64,000 nucleotides of DNA, taken from Pyxicephalus adspersus (Eukaryota > Chordata > Amphibia > Anura > Pyxicephalidae). This document shows positions 1 to 12,262 of the stretch, one piece after another. Each line of letters starts with the position of its first letter. Positions within the stretch are counted from its first letter, which is position 1. Made by a program: the position numbers and the translations under genes. Under the pieces are notes generated by a model. That model had not been told where the DNA came from and ran no database searches. It saw only the letters and a list, made by a program, of their open reading frames with translations. The stretch spans positions 51,179,226-51,243,225 of the forward strand of contig NC_092859.1 in assembly GCF_032062135.1 (NCBI RefSeq). The letters run 5' to 3'.

Positions 1-1336
1 ATCGATCTCTATACCTCTGCAAGAAGAGATCATAGAAAGGGTAAATGGTATTTTTTGGTCATCAATTTTAGGAAGACATCTGAGGACATTTTATATTGCT
101 GTCCTTAATAATGTTTATCATTTGTGTGCTGCTTTTTGCATCTGGTTCTATGATGGATTAAAACACCCGTGACCACAGCCTTTAATGCTTACCATTGAAA
201 GTATAAGGAAATAGGATCTATGGAATCGTTCTGTAGGAAGTGAGAGATGGTGGCAAACACTGATTGGGAACTGGTTAAATCTCTAATGAGAGACCCAAGT
301 AGGGACCTAATTCCTAACCATGAAGTCTCACAAACAATAGTCTAGTCTACAATAAGAGTGGTGAGCAGTGCAGGTAAAATTCTTTTCCCTTAAATGGACA
401 GTATCGGCTGAGTTTGTATTGTGAAAATATTAACTGTGGAGTCAAGGGAAGGGTCAGGGATCAAAATATATTTAGCCTAGAAGGACTGTCTTCTTGACAA
501 AATCTTGTCAAACAAATAGGTAATGGTAACATATATTATATGTTAACAAATATAACCTATTGATCACAGTTATTCATAAGCTTAAGTTATTGCAACAAAC
601 ATTTATTTTTTTTTAATTCTTTAATTCTAGGCAAAATTATTATCAATCAGCAAGTTTGTTTCTGATCTGTGTTTCAAAAAAATCCTTTGCAGACAGATTA
701 ATTGGATTCTCACTGGAATTCTGGGCAAAATTCCAGCCTCATGTCATATAAATCTGTCCTGAGTTGTCTTTCTCATATGTTACAATTTGTGTGGTTGAGG
801 CTGTTGTTGGCTAGGAGAAACGATGGTACCAAAACCAAGGAACATACTGACTGATTTTTAAAGGCTTAGACTCAGGAAAATGGAAGTAAAGAAAGGAATA
901 GGTGTTTGTTGTTCAAATAAGAAGAGCAACCTAAACAACCATGGCTCTCTCCACAGATAATACGTTGAGCTAGCTTAGCCACCCTGGGACAGGAAGTATG
1001 CTATAGGATTGCAAAGTAAAAATAATAAAAATAAAAAAAAAATAAACAAACAAGTGCAGTCACCACATCCAAGTATATACTGCAATAAATTATTACAGTT
1101 TTTTATAAGTACACCTTAATAAAGCCCATAAACCCAAAAAGCACTTTGCCATTAATACCGGGAAAAAAATAGGCTTCACAAATTTAGAAAAACTATATAA
1201 TCACTTTAAACTCCTATGACACTTTTTTTTAAACTTTAACACCACACTACATGCTAGCATTATCAAGATATAGAATATATTGAAGGAAAGAAAAGACAGA
1301 AAAAAACAGAAAACTTGTACTTGTTTAACAAGGTAT
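1..1336. other. AT-rich intergenic sequence, nothing recognised
   Basis: I see no coding similarity, RNA gene or clear repeat boundary. There are short A-rich and T-rich runs, for example around 1020-1050, and no long open frame. Confidence 0.5.
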
Positions 1337-1545
1337 TGTTATGCACGGAGAGACAGGACCACTAGGGGCGCTGCGGCTTGTATGGAGGTGGTGTGAGCCC
1401 TAAGAAGGGCCAAGGGCAGAGTCCAAGCTGTAACCAGGTTTTCTCCAGAGCCTCTGATGGTGAGGGTATTGTGCTGCTGGTTACGGCCAGGTTGCGGTCC
1501 TTGGGCACACCAAGGTGGGCAAGTACGGTACAAAAATCACAAGGC
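1337..1545 (-). mobile_element. LTR-like segment of a Ty3/gypsy element
   Basis: The plus strand begins TGTTATGCAC at 1337. The segment is clearly related, as a reverse complement, to the 3' part of the LTR-like copy ending near 19356. Both share blocks reading as a gene-proximal CCCACC.TGGTGTGCCCAAG motif, GAGGCTCTGGA and CTTGGCCCTTCT.AGGGCT. Its sense strand is therefore minus, the same as the adjacent pol fragment, which makes it the remnant of the 3' LTR. About 500 bases expected in a full copy are missing. The boundary with pol near 1545 is approximate. Confidence 0.6.
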
Positions 1546-2241
1546 AGGTGGATAGTCGAGGAAAGCTGGGGTCGAGGTTTGAAGAGATCTGGCCTAACCA
1601 GAGCTGGGCCAGAAAGAAAGGCTTGCTTTAAGACATGAAAGGCCGCAATAGCCTTTAGAAGGCCAATTCTTGGGGTCAGCATCTTTCTGGGTCAGTGCAG
1701 TGATGGGAGCTACCAGTGTGGAGTAATTTTTGATGAATTGCTGGTAATAATTGGTGAACCCCAGGAAATGCTGAGTAGCCTTGAGGCCGCAGGGTAGTGG
1801 CCAGTTGGAGATGGCCGTAACCTCCATGGAGAGACCCTCCTTGAAAACAATGTAGCCCAGGAAGGGCACCTGTGGGCATTCAAACAGGCACTTCTCTGCC
1901 TTAGCATAGAGTTGATTGTCTCTGAGCCATTGTAAAACCATGGGGACATGCTGTCTATGGGTGGGCATGTCAGGAGATAAGATTAAGATGTCATCCAGAT
2001 AAACTACAGCGCATATGTACAACAGGTAATGGAAAACATCATTGACAAAGTGCTGGAAGACAGTCGGAACATTACAGAGAATGAAGGGCATCACTGGATA
2101 TTTATAATGCCCATCTCTGGTGTTAAATGCTCTCTTCCATTCGTCCCCCTCCCTGTAAATAATACAATTATAAATAGGCAGACTTTGCATAACATAACTT
2201 GAATGCATTGCTAAATGTTTAGGAAAGATTAAAATTGCCAT
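1546..2241 (-). pseudogene. Ty3/gypsy reverse transcriptase fragment (pol)
   Basis: The minus strand encodes about 215 residues of a Ty3/gypsy reverse transcriptase, the enzyme that copies the element RNA into DNA. Visible motifs in order are EGDEWKRAFNTRDGHY, MPFILCNVPTVFQ.FVND, the catalytic YLDD at 1990-2001, FLGYIV, and a connection region ending FLGFTNYYQQFI. The RNase H start then continues in a second frame (about 1640-1550), so there is a frameshift. The fragment runs directly into LTR-like sequence, which means most of RNase H and all of integrase are deleted. It cannot support transposition by itself. Family assignment is secure; subfamily is not. Confidence 0.85.
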
Positions 2242-3039
2242 TATGAAAACTCTACCTATTAAAAAGTAGAATCTTTCCTTTTCCTAATAGTACTGGGAAG
2301 GATTTCTTTTAGCTCTTTTGAGTGAGTTCAGATGAGGGTTCTCAGAGGCTCAAAGGCTTCACCACCCAAAACAATAATGTTTATCACATTTATGAATGAT
2401 TGTGCAAAAATGTAGCTAAGGCTGTACAAACACCATGTTGATGTTATTATAAGGCTTTTTACAAACGAACAGTTCTTTTGCCAGTTTTGCACTGGACCAA
2501 CCAGTACAACTAATTTACCAGTAATTAGGACTTATAATTGCCCAGATATCAGCTCCAAAACACAGAACACCTGTGTATGATATTCAGCCCTTCATTTTGG
2601 GTGGGGACTGAGTAAAATCAAAGAACAGTGAGTATGCTCAAATAGATAGGAGTTTACAATCCAACTTGCATACTTCCAAGCAAGATTTGAGTCCAATCAC
2701 TCTAGGTCTAGTCAAAGTCCAAAAAAATTGTTGTTTAAATTATGTCTGCTGTTCAATTTACTTTAGATCCTTGGGACATAATTTTATTGGATCGATAATC
2801 AGAACAGAATTGGATATCATGCCATGTGTACTAGGCTCTAGGTACATATTTACAAATTTAGTCAGGTTGAAAAAAACAGTTCAAAAGTTCATTTAGTTCA
2901 ATAAACAGTAAAAATGAAAATAGTTGTGATGCTTGTAAAACTTAAAGAACCTAAGGCCTTATTTACAGATTGCATGGGAAAGTCAAGCAAACCCCCAAAA
3001 GTTTTAAAAATATAATAGAAAAAATATCAGGTGTGAAGA
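2242..3039. other. Intergenic sequence without recognised features
   Basis: No coding similarity or repeat family was recognised. A chance open frame of about 76 codons at 2666-2896 has no family resemblance. Confidence 0.4.
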
Positions 3040-4050
3040 TGTAGACCCGTTAAAGAATACCTTGGGGTTGGTAACTAGGGATGAAGAAAAGATGGATTTA
3101 CTAAACACTTTTTTAGCTCTGTGTACAGAAACGGTGCAAAAATGGTGGAACTCAAGTCCAAAATGCAAATAGCATTGTCACAGCCTTGAAGGACCCACAA
3201 CGGCTCATAAATGATATGATCAAGCAACAGTTGAAAAAAATTAAGATTGATAAAGCACCAGGACCTGATGTATTGCACGCACATGTCCTCAAATAGATGA
3301 GCTCTATTATTTCAATGTCATTGTTTCTAATTTTTAGAGACTCTTAAATCCGTGGCATGGTACCAATGAATTTGCGTAAGGCCAATTTGGTCCCTATATT
3401 TGAAAGGTGAAAGTAATTATCAAGTAACTACAGACTGGTATGTTTACCTTCTATAGTTGGAAAGATACTAGAGAGCAGTAGTGATAGCAGTTGATACTGT
3501 ATAGTAAATTACCTCACAGACAATGTAAAAGTAGGGTCTATAGGTTTAGAAAATTTAATCTGTAAATTAATAGAGCACTGGCTGCATCCAGAGAGTAGTA
3601 ATTAACGATTCATACTCTGAACAGTTTAAGGTTATCTGTGGGGTACCCCAGGGTTCAGTCTTGGGACCATTACTGTTTAACATATTTATGAATATATAGA
3701 GTATATAGTATGGAGTATAGAGTATATAGAATATAGAGTTTGGGATTAAAAGAACCATTTCTGTGTTTGCTGATGACACCAAACTATGTAATGGAATTAA
3801 GTACAAACAGGATCTTTAATCTACAAGCAGACCTAGTTGTACTTTTTAATTGGATTTTAATTGTACAGTCTAGGGGGAATACATTTGGGGGAATCAAAGT
3901 GGAAAAGGATCTGTGGTTGTTGTAGATCAAAGACTTAATAATAACATGCAATGCTAAACTGCAAAAATTTCTAAAGCTAGCAAAGTACTTTCTTGTATTA
4001 AAACTCCAAAACATAGAAGTCCAATTAAATCATAAGCAACAATCCTCAAT
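3040..4050 (+). pseudogene. Decayed CR1/L2-like LINE, reverse transcriptase region
   Basis: Frames on the plus strand, broken by many stops and shifts, carry LINE reverse transcriptase landmarks in the right order. They are KAPGPD near 3257, a KANLVPIFE stretch near 3380, [14 protein letters not shown] from about 3640, and the catalytic FADDTK with Asp-Asp at 3772-3777. Downstream, the region reads like the CR1/L2 tail that precedes the 3' end (ASKVLSCIK near 3975). A TA/GA-rich expansion (about 3688-3740) lies between the last two motifs. This is a dead copy. The clade (CR1 versus L2-like) is inferred from these motifs only. Confidence 0.75.
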
Positions 4051-4125
4051 ATTAAATGGTCCAAAACTTTTTCCAATTTCTCTCTTATTCCGAATATCAA
4101 ACATTAATCACATCTGTTCAATAGG

Positions 4126-4797
4126 TCACTCACCAGATGTGAAGGTATTCAACAGTCTAAATGTGCTTATATGGTAGACAAACCACCATTCTTTGACTGC
4201 AGAATCCACAATCACTGCAATCAGCATATGTCTCCTTGGAGAACTCTGGATCAAATTTGACAGTTGTAGCTGGTATATGGAAGACCTGGCATTCATGCTG
4301 GGTACACCGCTCCACACTACACTAGGAGTACAAGTGGCATACAAGTATGCCATGTCCTCATCATTCTAGCTGACAGATTATTGCGGTATCTCATGAACAA
4401 TATGCCTAGGAAAGGAATGTTCTTGAAATGGTGATGTGAGTTTATAAGTATTGTGCAGAGGTGTCTTGGTCTGACCTTCCTCAGCACTTCCACACTTCAT
4501 GTGATTTGTGAGATTTCCCTCCCTGTTACTAGAGGGATACAACACAGATGTGTTGGATGCCCCATGGTAATCTTCTGGAGGAGAGGGAGATGTGGAAAAT
4601 ATGAAATAGATTAAGAGAAGTGCAGACCTTTGGTGGCAACTTGTTTTATTGATGTGCTGCTCACACTGAGCTCTGAGGTTCAGTGTATTTATATGCATGT
4701 TACCATATTTGTATAGTATATTTGCCACAAATGCAACAGTGTAGACAGAGGCTGCAAACCTTAGTGGTACTGTTTGTATAATGGAGAGCTCTGTCAA
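4126..4797 (-). other. Two adjacent minus-strand open frames of unknown identity
   Basis: Minus-strand frames of 139 codons (4797-4378) and 75 codons (4353-4126) lie nearly end to end. The first includes a Ser/Pro-rich stretch (STSPSPPEDYHG). A pyrimidine-rich tract ending CTCCTCCAG near 4575 resembles a splice acceptor inside it. I recognise no domain or family. They may be a transposon-derived coding remnant, an exon, or chance. No promoter or partner exon is visible. Confidence 0.2.
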
Positions 4798-5133
4798 TAG
4801 GCCCAGGGAATAGTAAAAGTCTGGGAGGTATTTTTCTCATCTTCCCATCCTCAATATCTAAATGGGGAATAAATGTGCATGACCAAGATTATCCTCTGGC
4901 AACATTTTAGTTATTGTGATCTACCAACTCACTTCCATTTTTTAATGTAATAGTGGGATTAGCAGAAGGCAAGGAGGAGTAGGAATAACAAGAGCACATT
5001 AGCGGCAGTTGCATAGAACTGGTTGCTCTGTGCCCAGAGGAATAAAGAGAAGAAATATTTTGTCAGCCAATTAACCACTTCTATTATGTGCATGACCACT
5101 CTGAGATAGAAAATGTCTGTTAAATGTGCTGTC

Positions 5134-5340
5134 TAGGGATGAGCGAGCAAGAATATTAAGTTCGATCTTGCAGCGAATCGGGCCTTTCTTGCTTACCAAA
5201 AATAAAAGCAAGAATGACCTTCTGATTCACCGAGAGGTTGAGCTCTTGCCTAACAGGAGGATTTCCAGAGCTGCATCATGCAGCCCTGGAAATCCTCTGA
5301 GATCCCCGGGCACTAAAGGTTAATAGCACACGGAGATTCC
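5134..5340 (+). mobile_element. Short DNA-transposon-like repeat fragment
   Basis: It begins TAGGGATGAGCGAGCAAG, an AT-flanked end resembling the terminus seen at the right edge of the hAT copy at 51662 (TAGAGATTAGTGAATTG on the minus strand). It also contains a CCCGGGCACTAAAGGTTAAT block resembling the foldback element at 12885. No matching opposite end or target duplication was found, so the class is uncertain. Confidence 0.35.
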
Positions 5341-7495
5341 CAGGGCTGCCCCACCCCTGGTTTGTTCTGCAAAACTTGCTTGCCATCTACTACCTCACTA
5401 CTGAGCCTACTTGACTAACATTAAAAAAATTTAAAAAGCTATAACAATAAGGAATGAAATGTGATGCTGTGGTGCGCACAATTTTACCACATAGACATTG
5501 ATGTGCTATAAACATGGGCCATTGACTTTGTCACCAACAAGTGTATGCTGCAAACTCAAACTAAAAAAATGGCCCTAGCAAAATAAAAAAATATATCTTC
5601 ACAAAAATTACCCTTTAAAAATGGCCACCCTTTCCTATTAGGAAAGGTGTACTCATGTGTAGCTATTAGGACGATATAGCACAGTATGGCACTATTCAGC
5701 ATTACCTCTTCCTACACAGAGTAACAGCACTCTGTAAACTACTTCTTGTGGTGAGGAGGTTGGCATATAACAAAGCTTGCATTTTAGTCCCTACTAAGCC
5801 ATCTGACAACATTTCAAAGGCCAGGCAGTGCAATAGGGTTTTAAGGAATTCAGCCCACTGACATTTACCACTACTACACCAGGACCATAACCCTCAAACA
5901 TGAAGGGGTTTGTCTCAAGTCATGGTAGCTTATAAATTTTATCCTTATCTCTATTCCTCATATCATTGAAAAATAGAAATGAAAACCTACTCAAATTCAG
6001 ACGTGTGCATAGATTTTCTGGCATGCTTGTGTTTAGGCTATACAGACAAGTAGAAAAGTTAAATGTCAAAAAATCAGCAAGTTTGGAAACAAAAAAGTAA
6101 AAATTCTCCACAAACCGTATCATATCTCTCATAATATACCAGAGGAAGTATAAAGACCTTTGACCTTCTCTTTTATCATATTCTGCACAAAAATTATTTT
6201 ATCATGCAGACATGAAATTGCTTGTGTGAGTGACTTGCGTAATCTGACAACTAAAAATCTCTCATTTGCTTCCAAATTGAACCAAAGGCTACACTGGAAT
6301 CTTAATTTTTTTGCTACTGACATATGTACCTGTTTGTTTGCATTATCCTTATTTAAAGCACATTGAAATCAGTGCAAAGAGTGCGGGCTAGATAAGTAGA
6401 AGTCAACTTACTAGAAATAGAGGGTTTCAGTTGCAGCTCACACAATATCACGTAAATGCTGTGCCTTTTTCACCCCAAACTTTATAATATGTCAGAGTTA
6501 ACAGAGAAATAAACAAAGATAGAACCAAAATATTTAAACCTATATAATACCACCACCTAAAAGAATAGTCTCATTTTTTAAGGAAGGCCTAAAATCTGGA
6601 TCTTTGCTGCTCACCTATCTGTGTTCCAGCATCAAGCAACACCATCTTCCTTCTCTTCTTTCTGTTCCTGATAATTCTTGGCCATTTGATTGACCATTCT
6701 GGATTGGTGATGAGTTATTTCATTCCAGAACACACAAGGGAAGCCAGGATTGCAGGGTTTCCCTGGCAACCAAAGCTGAAACTGCTCAGCATTAACTAGA
6801 GAAACCTGGAGCAAATGGGCAGGTAAAATGCATTATTGCATTATTGTCTGTCCATTTCTTCAATAATGACATCATCCAAAACTAAAAGTGGAACTTTAGT
6901 TCCAATTTAAATTACAGTTTTGCAGCAAAATATGACTGTTGCTCTCAAATGAACCAAAAACTAAAATATTTTAATGATATCCAGAATATTAGGAAAAAAA
7001 AAAGTTGTGTAATTGTCTAAAGGAGAACAATCAAACTTGCTACTAAAAATGACTTCAAGATAAAGCATATGTCTAAACATTAAATATGTCTAAAACAAAC
7101 CCACATTCACCCCCAAACTTCCCACTTCATCCCTGGATCATGTCCTAGTATAATCTTTTAAATTCACATGTTCCTGTGATAAGCAACATCTTTTATCTCG
7201 CCCTGTTATTACATCACCAGGCTATAGATGCCCTGTTTACAAACAAAAAATATTTTATTGTTTATTTTCTTGTTTTACTGATAGGTACCTTTTTTGGGAA
7301 CAACCTTTGAATTTGGTAAGCCACAATAAAGTCTCTGTCTGGCTATAAGTGAAGAGGGCACCATACTAAATGTTACCAAAAATGGGGTTCTTAATTTTTT
7401 TTGTGCTTATTAGTTGATCTATACATAATTGCAGAACAAAAAGTTTATGGGAAAACACTTCCTATTTACCTACAGATAGGCTTAAGGAAATACAG
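5341..7495. other. AT-rich intergenic sequence, nothing recognised
   Basis: Only chance open frames shorter than about 70 codons are present. No transposon protein motif, RNA gene or tandem array was seen. Confidence 0.45.
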
Positions 7496-7666
7496 CAGGG
7501 GGGCCCACACTTTTTTGGGTAGCTACTTTAAAAATGACCAAGTCAAAATGATCTACCAACAATAAAAACTTAGACTTAATAACTCATGTGCGCGGTAGAG
7601 TTTATTTTGAAAGGCAGGGCTCCGCAATCTACCGGTAGATCACAATGCTCCTGTTAGGCATCCCTG
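7496..7666. mobile_element. Short hAT-like non-autonomous element
   Basis: The left end CAGGGGGGCCCACACTTTT and the reverse complement of the right end, CAGGGATGCCTAACAGGAG, form imperfect terminal inverted repeats of hAT style. Flanks AAATACAG and TTGTACAG share only TACAG plus partial matches, so an 8-bp duplication has decayed or the call is wrong. Confidence 0.45.
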
Positions 7667-8329
7667 TTGTACAGTCTTTTCTTTAGCCAAGATTAGTTTA
7701 TAGGCTATTAGAAAAAAATGTTGGACTACTGTCTTCCAGATGACAAGTTATTAAAAAAATATTTTAGCATGACATGTATGGGAATTGTTTTCACTTTCAG
7801 AGCCTTCACACTGCTTAGAGCCTGTGCTAAGAAAGACACCTGGAGATCTGGTACACACAAATATACATAGTTCAACCTTTTTTTGAAAATATGTCCTTGG
7901 AATTCTGATAACCATGGTGAAGGCATGAGTCTTGTGTTTAATGTGTCAGACTATGTGACCAATTTAGAAATCCTGGAGGTGGAATTTATCATCCCTCGCA
8001 GGCGTAATAAAATAAGAGAAGTGAGAGAATAAAAACTAATAAATATTCAAATTCACACTGATACTTACTAATTGTAGTGAGCTGATCAGCAATAATACTT
8101 CCCATAGTTCTTACCCTTTACTACTAAATCAGACTTTCAGCCTTTTTGTTAAGTTTTGGATAGACTGAAAAAAAAAAACATTCAGCCAAATTTTATTTAG
8201 TTTCTTTTTTTTGTGAAATCTTTATTTTGGGTTTTCTTTTTTTCACAGAATACAAACAGTTTTAATTTAAAGTAACAGTTTTATTCTAATTAGATAACTA
8301 GATATTAAATGAAGACTGTTAAAACCGGG
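7667..8329. other. Intergenic sequence without recognised features
   Basis: AT-rich, with several homopolymer runs (8170-8180, 8205-8245). No gene or repeat family was recognised. Confidence 0.4.
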
Positions 8330-8525
8330 AACATCCGAATGCCTCATGGAATCCGGAAGGAATTTTTTTCCCCTGTTGAAGCAAATTGTACCAGGGTTTT
8401 TTTTTTGCCTTCTTCTGGACCAACTATGTCTTATATGGTTTTATATCTGGGATATGTTTATTTCCCTAGTGGTTGAACTGATAGAACATCTTTTTTCAAC
8501 TTAACCTACTATGTAACTATGTAAT
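8330..8525 (+). mobile_element. 3' end fragment of a CR1/L2-like LINE
   Basis: This segment is the reverse-complement counterpart of 21175-21360. Shared blocks include GGAAGGAATTT, CCCCTGTTGAAGCAAATTGTACC, GGACCAACTATGTCTTAT, ATATCTGGGATATGTTTATT and the terminal AACTTAACCTACTATGTAAC. In the other copy this sequence directly follows the ORF2 C-terminus, so it is the LINE 3' region. The copy is severely 5' truncated, as usual for LINE insertions. Confidence 0.7.
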
Positions 8526-9639
8526 TAAACATAGAATTGGACAGAGCAGTCAGGAGTAAGGAAGGGGAGAGTGAGTAATTCCACTAAAGCTTAGTACAGA
8601 CGTAAGATAGACGTCAGTTTACTGTTGCTGGAAAAAAATTTTCAACAAGGGGGAAGTGCAAGCAAGTGGCACGCTGCTGTACTCCCCCTCTACAGTAAAG
8701 CATAGTTGTTCCCTTTAGGTTGTCATTCATCAATCTGCCAGGGTGGAATGATGAACAATGTTTTATGTGTCCAATTTTAACCTGAAATGAGTAAAACCAA
8801 AATCCATGCAGGTGACAATCTTCTGACATGAGTATGTAGTTTAAGAGCTGTGTTTATAAATATGACCTTGTGCTTTTGTGCTCTGCAACCATCCTTCTTT
8901 CAGGGCTAAGCAGTTAGGATTAGTCTGAAAAACAGGTGAAAAGTAGCCAAGAGCTGTAGCTGTTGGCTAGAAACATTCAAGCATAAAATATTTGCATGCA
9001 ATATTTAAAGACCAACTAAAGTTAAAATTAAACGATTATCATTATCAAATTATCAACTCAATTATGTTTATTAGTGTTAATTTTATGTATCATAATTGGG
9101 AATTAACTTTAAAAATCCATTTTGTAGCTGTGCACCTATCCCACAGACCTAAGAGTTCTGCAACCTTTTAGTTAAATATTGAGAGATTGAGATTTTAATT
9201 TGTAGTCTGGAATCTATTGTTCTTTTATGGTCACATCTGATTTAGCTTACCACCAATTGAATCCAGAGTTAAGAGAAAATTACCACTGATGCAGCACATT
9301 TGGCTCTTAAATCAGTTATTCTGTCCACCACTTTGCTATTATACACAGATTGTATACACTGATCATTCTGATTGCTATTAGATATTACCTTGTTCCATAT
9401 TCATTTTTGTTGCCTTTGATATTTCACTAGAAAATTGGTAATATTTTTAGACTGAAACCTAAGCAGTAAAGAAGGAAAGTACTGTATATACAAAAAAAAT
9501 AATAAATATTTTTAAGTTTGTAACAGCAACATATACCTAACTACTTTTCACTCCCCCATTCTCGGTTCTGATGCTACGAGCCATTCTTGACTACTGTAGC
9601 TGTAGGGACTGTAGAGTAATTCAAATATTTTAAAAAAAA
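8526..9639. other. AT-rich intergenic sequence, nothing recognised
   Basis: No coding similarity, RNA gene or repeat structure was recognised. Confidence 0.4.
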
Positions 9640-10157
9640 CTACGCTCTCAGTATTGAGCCTCTAGTGGGAAAAATAAGGTCCAATCCCAATATTCAGGGC
9701 GTTTTGGTGAAAGGATCTTCTTATAAAATCTCGCTATATGCAGATGATGTCCTTCTCACACTAACACAACCTATTACTACCCTACCGAACTTGTGGATTG
9801 AACCTAATGCCTTTAGCACTGTCTGAGGTTACAAGGTGAATTCCTCGAAGACAGAGGCTTTACCTTTACATATACCGCTTGCACAACTGTCAGCGTTACA
9901 GGACAGGTACACTTTTATGTGGCGGGAGCACTCTTTGAGTTATTATGGCTACAAATAATCAATTGTATGCTCGTAATTTCCCTCCATTTGTGAAAATGAT
10001 GCTTTTGCTCAAGCTCCTATATTTATTTGAAACCCTTCTGGTCCAGGTTCCTGTCCTGACCCTGAGAAAACTACAGGCTGGTTTTTTAAACTTTATTTGG
10101 GACATAAGCGACATAGGTTGTGCCACGGCTCCACAAGGCCAAGTGATGGACCCATTG
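9640..10157 (+). pseudogene. L1-like LINE ORF2 fragment, upstream part
   Basis: Plus-strand frames carry the reverse transcriptase motif SLYADDVLLT (catalytic Asp-Asp near 9740), then YKVNSSKTEALPL. After a frame change comes the post-RT region with QLYARNFPP and LLKLLYLFETLLVQVPVL, ending FLNFIWD. This is ORF2 of an L1-like LINE, which nicks the target, copies its RNA and inserts the copy. Only the part from the catalytic motif onward is present, so the copy is 5' truncated. It has a stop inside the RT tail. It continues at 11157 after two nested insertions. Confidence 0.75.
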
Positions 10158-10441
10158 CCCCTGATTCATCAAGCAAAATCGGATTATCGCTCGCGCATTC
10201 GTATTAGCGATCCGGAATCGTACGCGGTCGCGCTATTCAGCAACTGAAAAAGCTCGCGCACGGAGCCGCGCTTATCCGACAGCTTTTTACTGGCGATCTT
10301 GGCTCGCCAGTGTAAAGCTGCCGGAGATGCGCGGCTCCGGCCGCAAGCTATTTCAGTTGCTGAATTGCGCGACGGCGTACGATTTCGGATCGCGAATACG
10401 AATGCGCGAGCGATCATCCGATTCTGCTTGATGAATTAGGG
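10158..10441. mobile_element. CpG-rich palindromic short transposon (MITE)
   Basis: The two halves (about 10158-10299 and 10300-10441) are inverted copies of each other with few mismatches. The left terminus CCCCTGATTCATCAAGC mirrors the right terminus, which reads GGCCCTAATTCATCAAG on the minus strand. CCATTG lies immediately on both sides (10152-10157 and 10442-10447), consistent with a target duplication. Many CpGs contrast with the AT-rich surroundings. It encodes nothing. Its left 100 bases match the element at 40143, so this is a dispersed family. The superfamily is not identified. Confidence 0.8.
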
Positions 10442-10447
10442 CCATTG

Positions 10448-11155
10448 TGTCAACAACCCTATGGAGACGTGCACGGGCCGCAGGGTCTAAGCAGTAGCTT
10501 GGTCTTCTCCAGAGCCTCTAGAGGTTAGGATGTTCTGCAGCAAGGCTACTGCCAAGTTGTGGCCCCCGTGCCCACCCAGGCAGGAGACTGCTAACAAGCT
10601 GGAACGAAAACGTAGTGCAAAAGGGCAAATCCAAGAGAGTAGTCAGACGAGCCAAAAGGTCGGGGCAGGCAGTGAACAAGGTTGGTCAGGAAACAGGCAA
10701 AAGGTCAGGGCAGGCAGCGAACAAGAGTAGTCAGGAAACAAGCCGGGGTCAGTACGCGAAGAATCTGGAACACGAGAAACAAACAGGAACCTGGAAGCAG
10801 AGCCAAAGGTTCTGTTCAGGCAACTTCCTGTTGCCAGGTCTCTTCCTTAAGAAGTGAATGTCAGGTGATGGGCGTGGATCAAGTGAGCCGCAGACATCAA
10901 TCCCACCAGCAGAGGGAGTGCTGTTGCTGAGATAATCTGAGGTGTTATTCAGATGTTTGCCAGCAGAGGGAGTGCGTCTGCAGAAAACTCTGGTTCTCTG
11001 AGGCAAGGGAGCGGCTCACAGAATTACCTGACTTGGAACAGGAAGTATGCAGAGTGTTAGATCCAGAGGCAGAGATGGAGCTGGCAGCAGGGGACTGCAA
11101 GGAGGGTGAGCAATAAAGAGACACAGATGACCTGGGCCTGCAAGGATCTGTGACA
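10448..11155 (-). mobile_element. Solo LTR of a gypsy-like family
   Basis: It starts TGTCAACAACC and ends GTGACA, the TG...CA pattern of LTRs. ATTG precedes the left end (10444-10447) and GATTG follows the right end (11156-11160), giving a 4-bp duplication with one extra base or an imperfect 5-bp one. The reverse complement aligns along its whole length with the copy at 19787-20496, so the sense strand is minus. No internal coding region is attached, so it is a solo LTR left after recombination. It abuts the palindromic element precisely and was inserted after it. Confidence 0.7.
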
Positions 11156-11156
11156 G

Positions 11157-12262
11157 ATTGTCCAAGTCAGTGGTTTGCACACCCAAGAAATTTGGGGGTC
11201 TGGATGCTCCGGACCTGGTTAAGTATTACGTGGCAACACATCGTGGCTGTTTGCCCTCATGGACTATGTTATTCTCCTCCAGTGTATGCAGGGAGTTGGA
11301 CGAAGCTTGGATTTCCCCACTTCATCCTAATGTGATGCTTTGGAGTTCCTCCATGTTGTTAACAGAGAGGAATCTGCTTTCCCCAATGGTTTTTGTGAGG
11401 AATATTTGGAAAGCATACAAGTATGGTCTCTTCTCTCGTGCCTCTGTACTTCCATCCATTATACACACTCCTTTAATACCTGATAGTCTAGCTAGAAATA
11501 TGTGGCAACTATGGAGAGGAAAAGGACTATTCAATCTTTTATAATATTTTACATTTGGTGGAAAAGACAACTCTCCTTCCCAGGAACTACAGGAAACCTT
11601 TTAACTCCCACAAGCCTCCTTTTTTGTATACTTGCAGATTAGGCATTATGTTCTATCCCTTCAACAAACTAAAAACAAAACAAAAGCTATTGGGAGAGAG
11701 TTAACGAGCTAATCAGGGATCCGCAAAGATTTTCCCTTGACCCGCTCCACCACCTTTTGGGATTCCCCCTTATGGGTCTCTCCAACTTTACATGTAAGCT
11801 TACTACACATATTTTGGTGGCAGCCCATACTTTGATTTCCACCAAGAAGAAATCTAGATTACCTCCCTCTTTGGAGGATTTGCATACTCAAATTCAGGAT
11901 GTACGTCTGATGGAGTATATTACTGCTCTCCTCAGGAATAGTGTTGCAAAATTTGAACGGGTCTAGGAAACCTGGGGTGCCTGTTATGCTCGCCTACAGG
12001 TTTAACATGTTCATTTGCTTATATGATTCTGTAAGCCCCTCACTCATTATTGCTTGCCTTTTCCAATCCTTTCCCTTCCCCTCATTTACCTAATTGTACC
12101 TATAATACTACAGTTTTGCTATTGTTGTTCATATATGTGAGTTATGTGGTTTTACTTGATGTACCCATTGCCATCCTGTATACAGAGTTTATATTATGTC
12201 TTTTTCATGTTTTTCTTTTGTATATGAAAATTGTTCAATAAAGACTCAGTTTCAAAAAAAAA
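11157..12262 (+). pseudogene. L1-like LINE ORF2 C-terminus and 3' end
   Basis: This continues the L1-like fragment that stops at 10157. The frame opens with SKSVVCTPKKFGGLDAPDL, the L1 'GGL..P' region, and runs to about 11544 (WQLWRGKGLFNLL). A further decayed stretch follows, then a 3' UTR. An AATAAA signal at 12237-12242 is followed by a 9-base A run (12254-12262), the expected L1 3' tail. Joining the L1 sequence across both insertions keeps the reading frame, with one CCATTG target copy counted once, which supports the nested-insertion reading. Confidence 0.75.
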
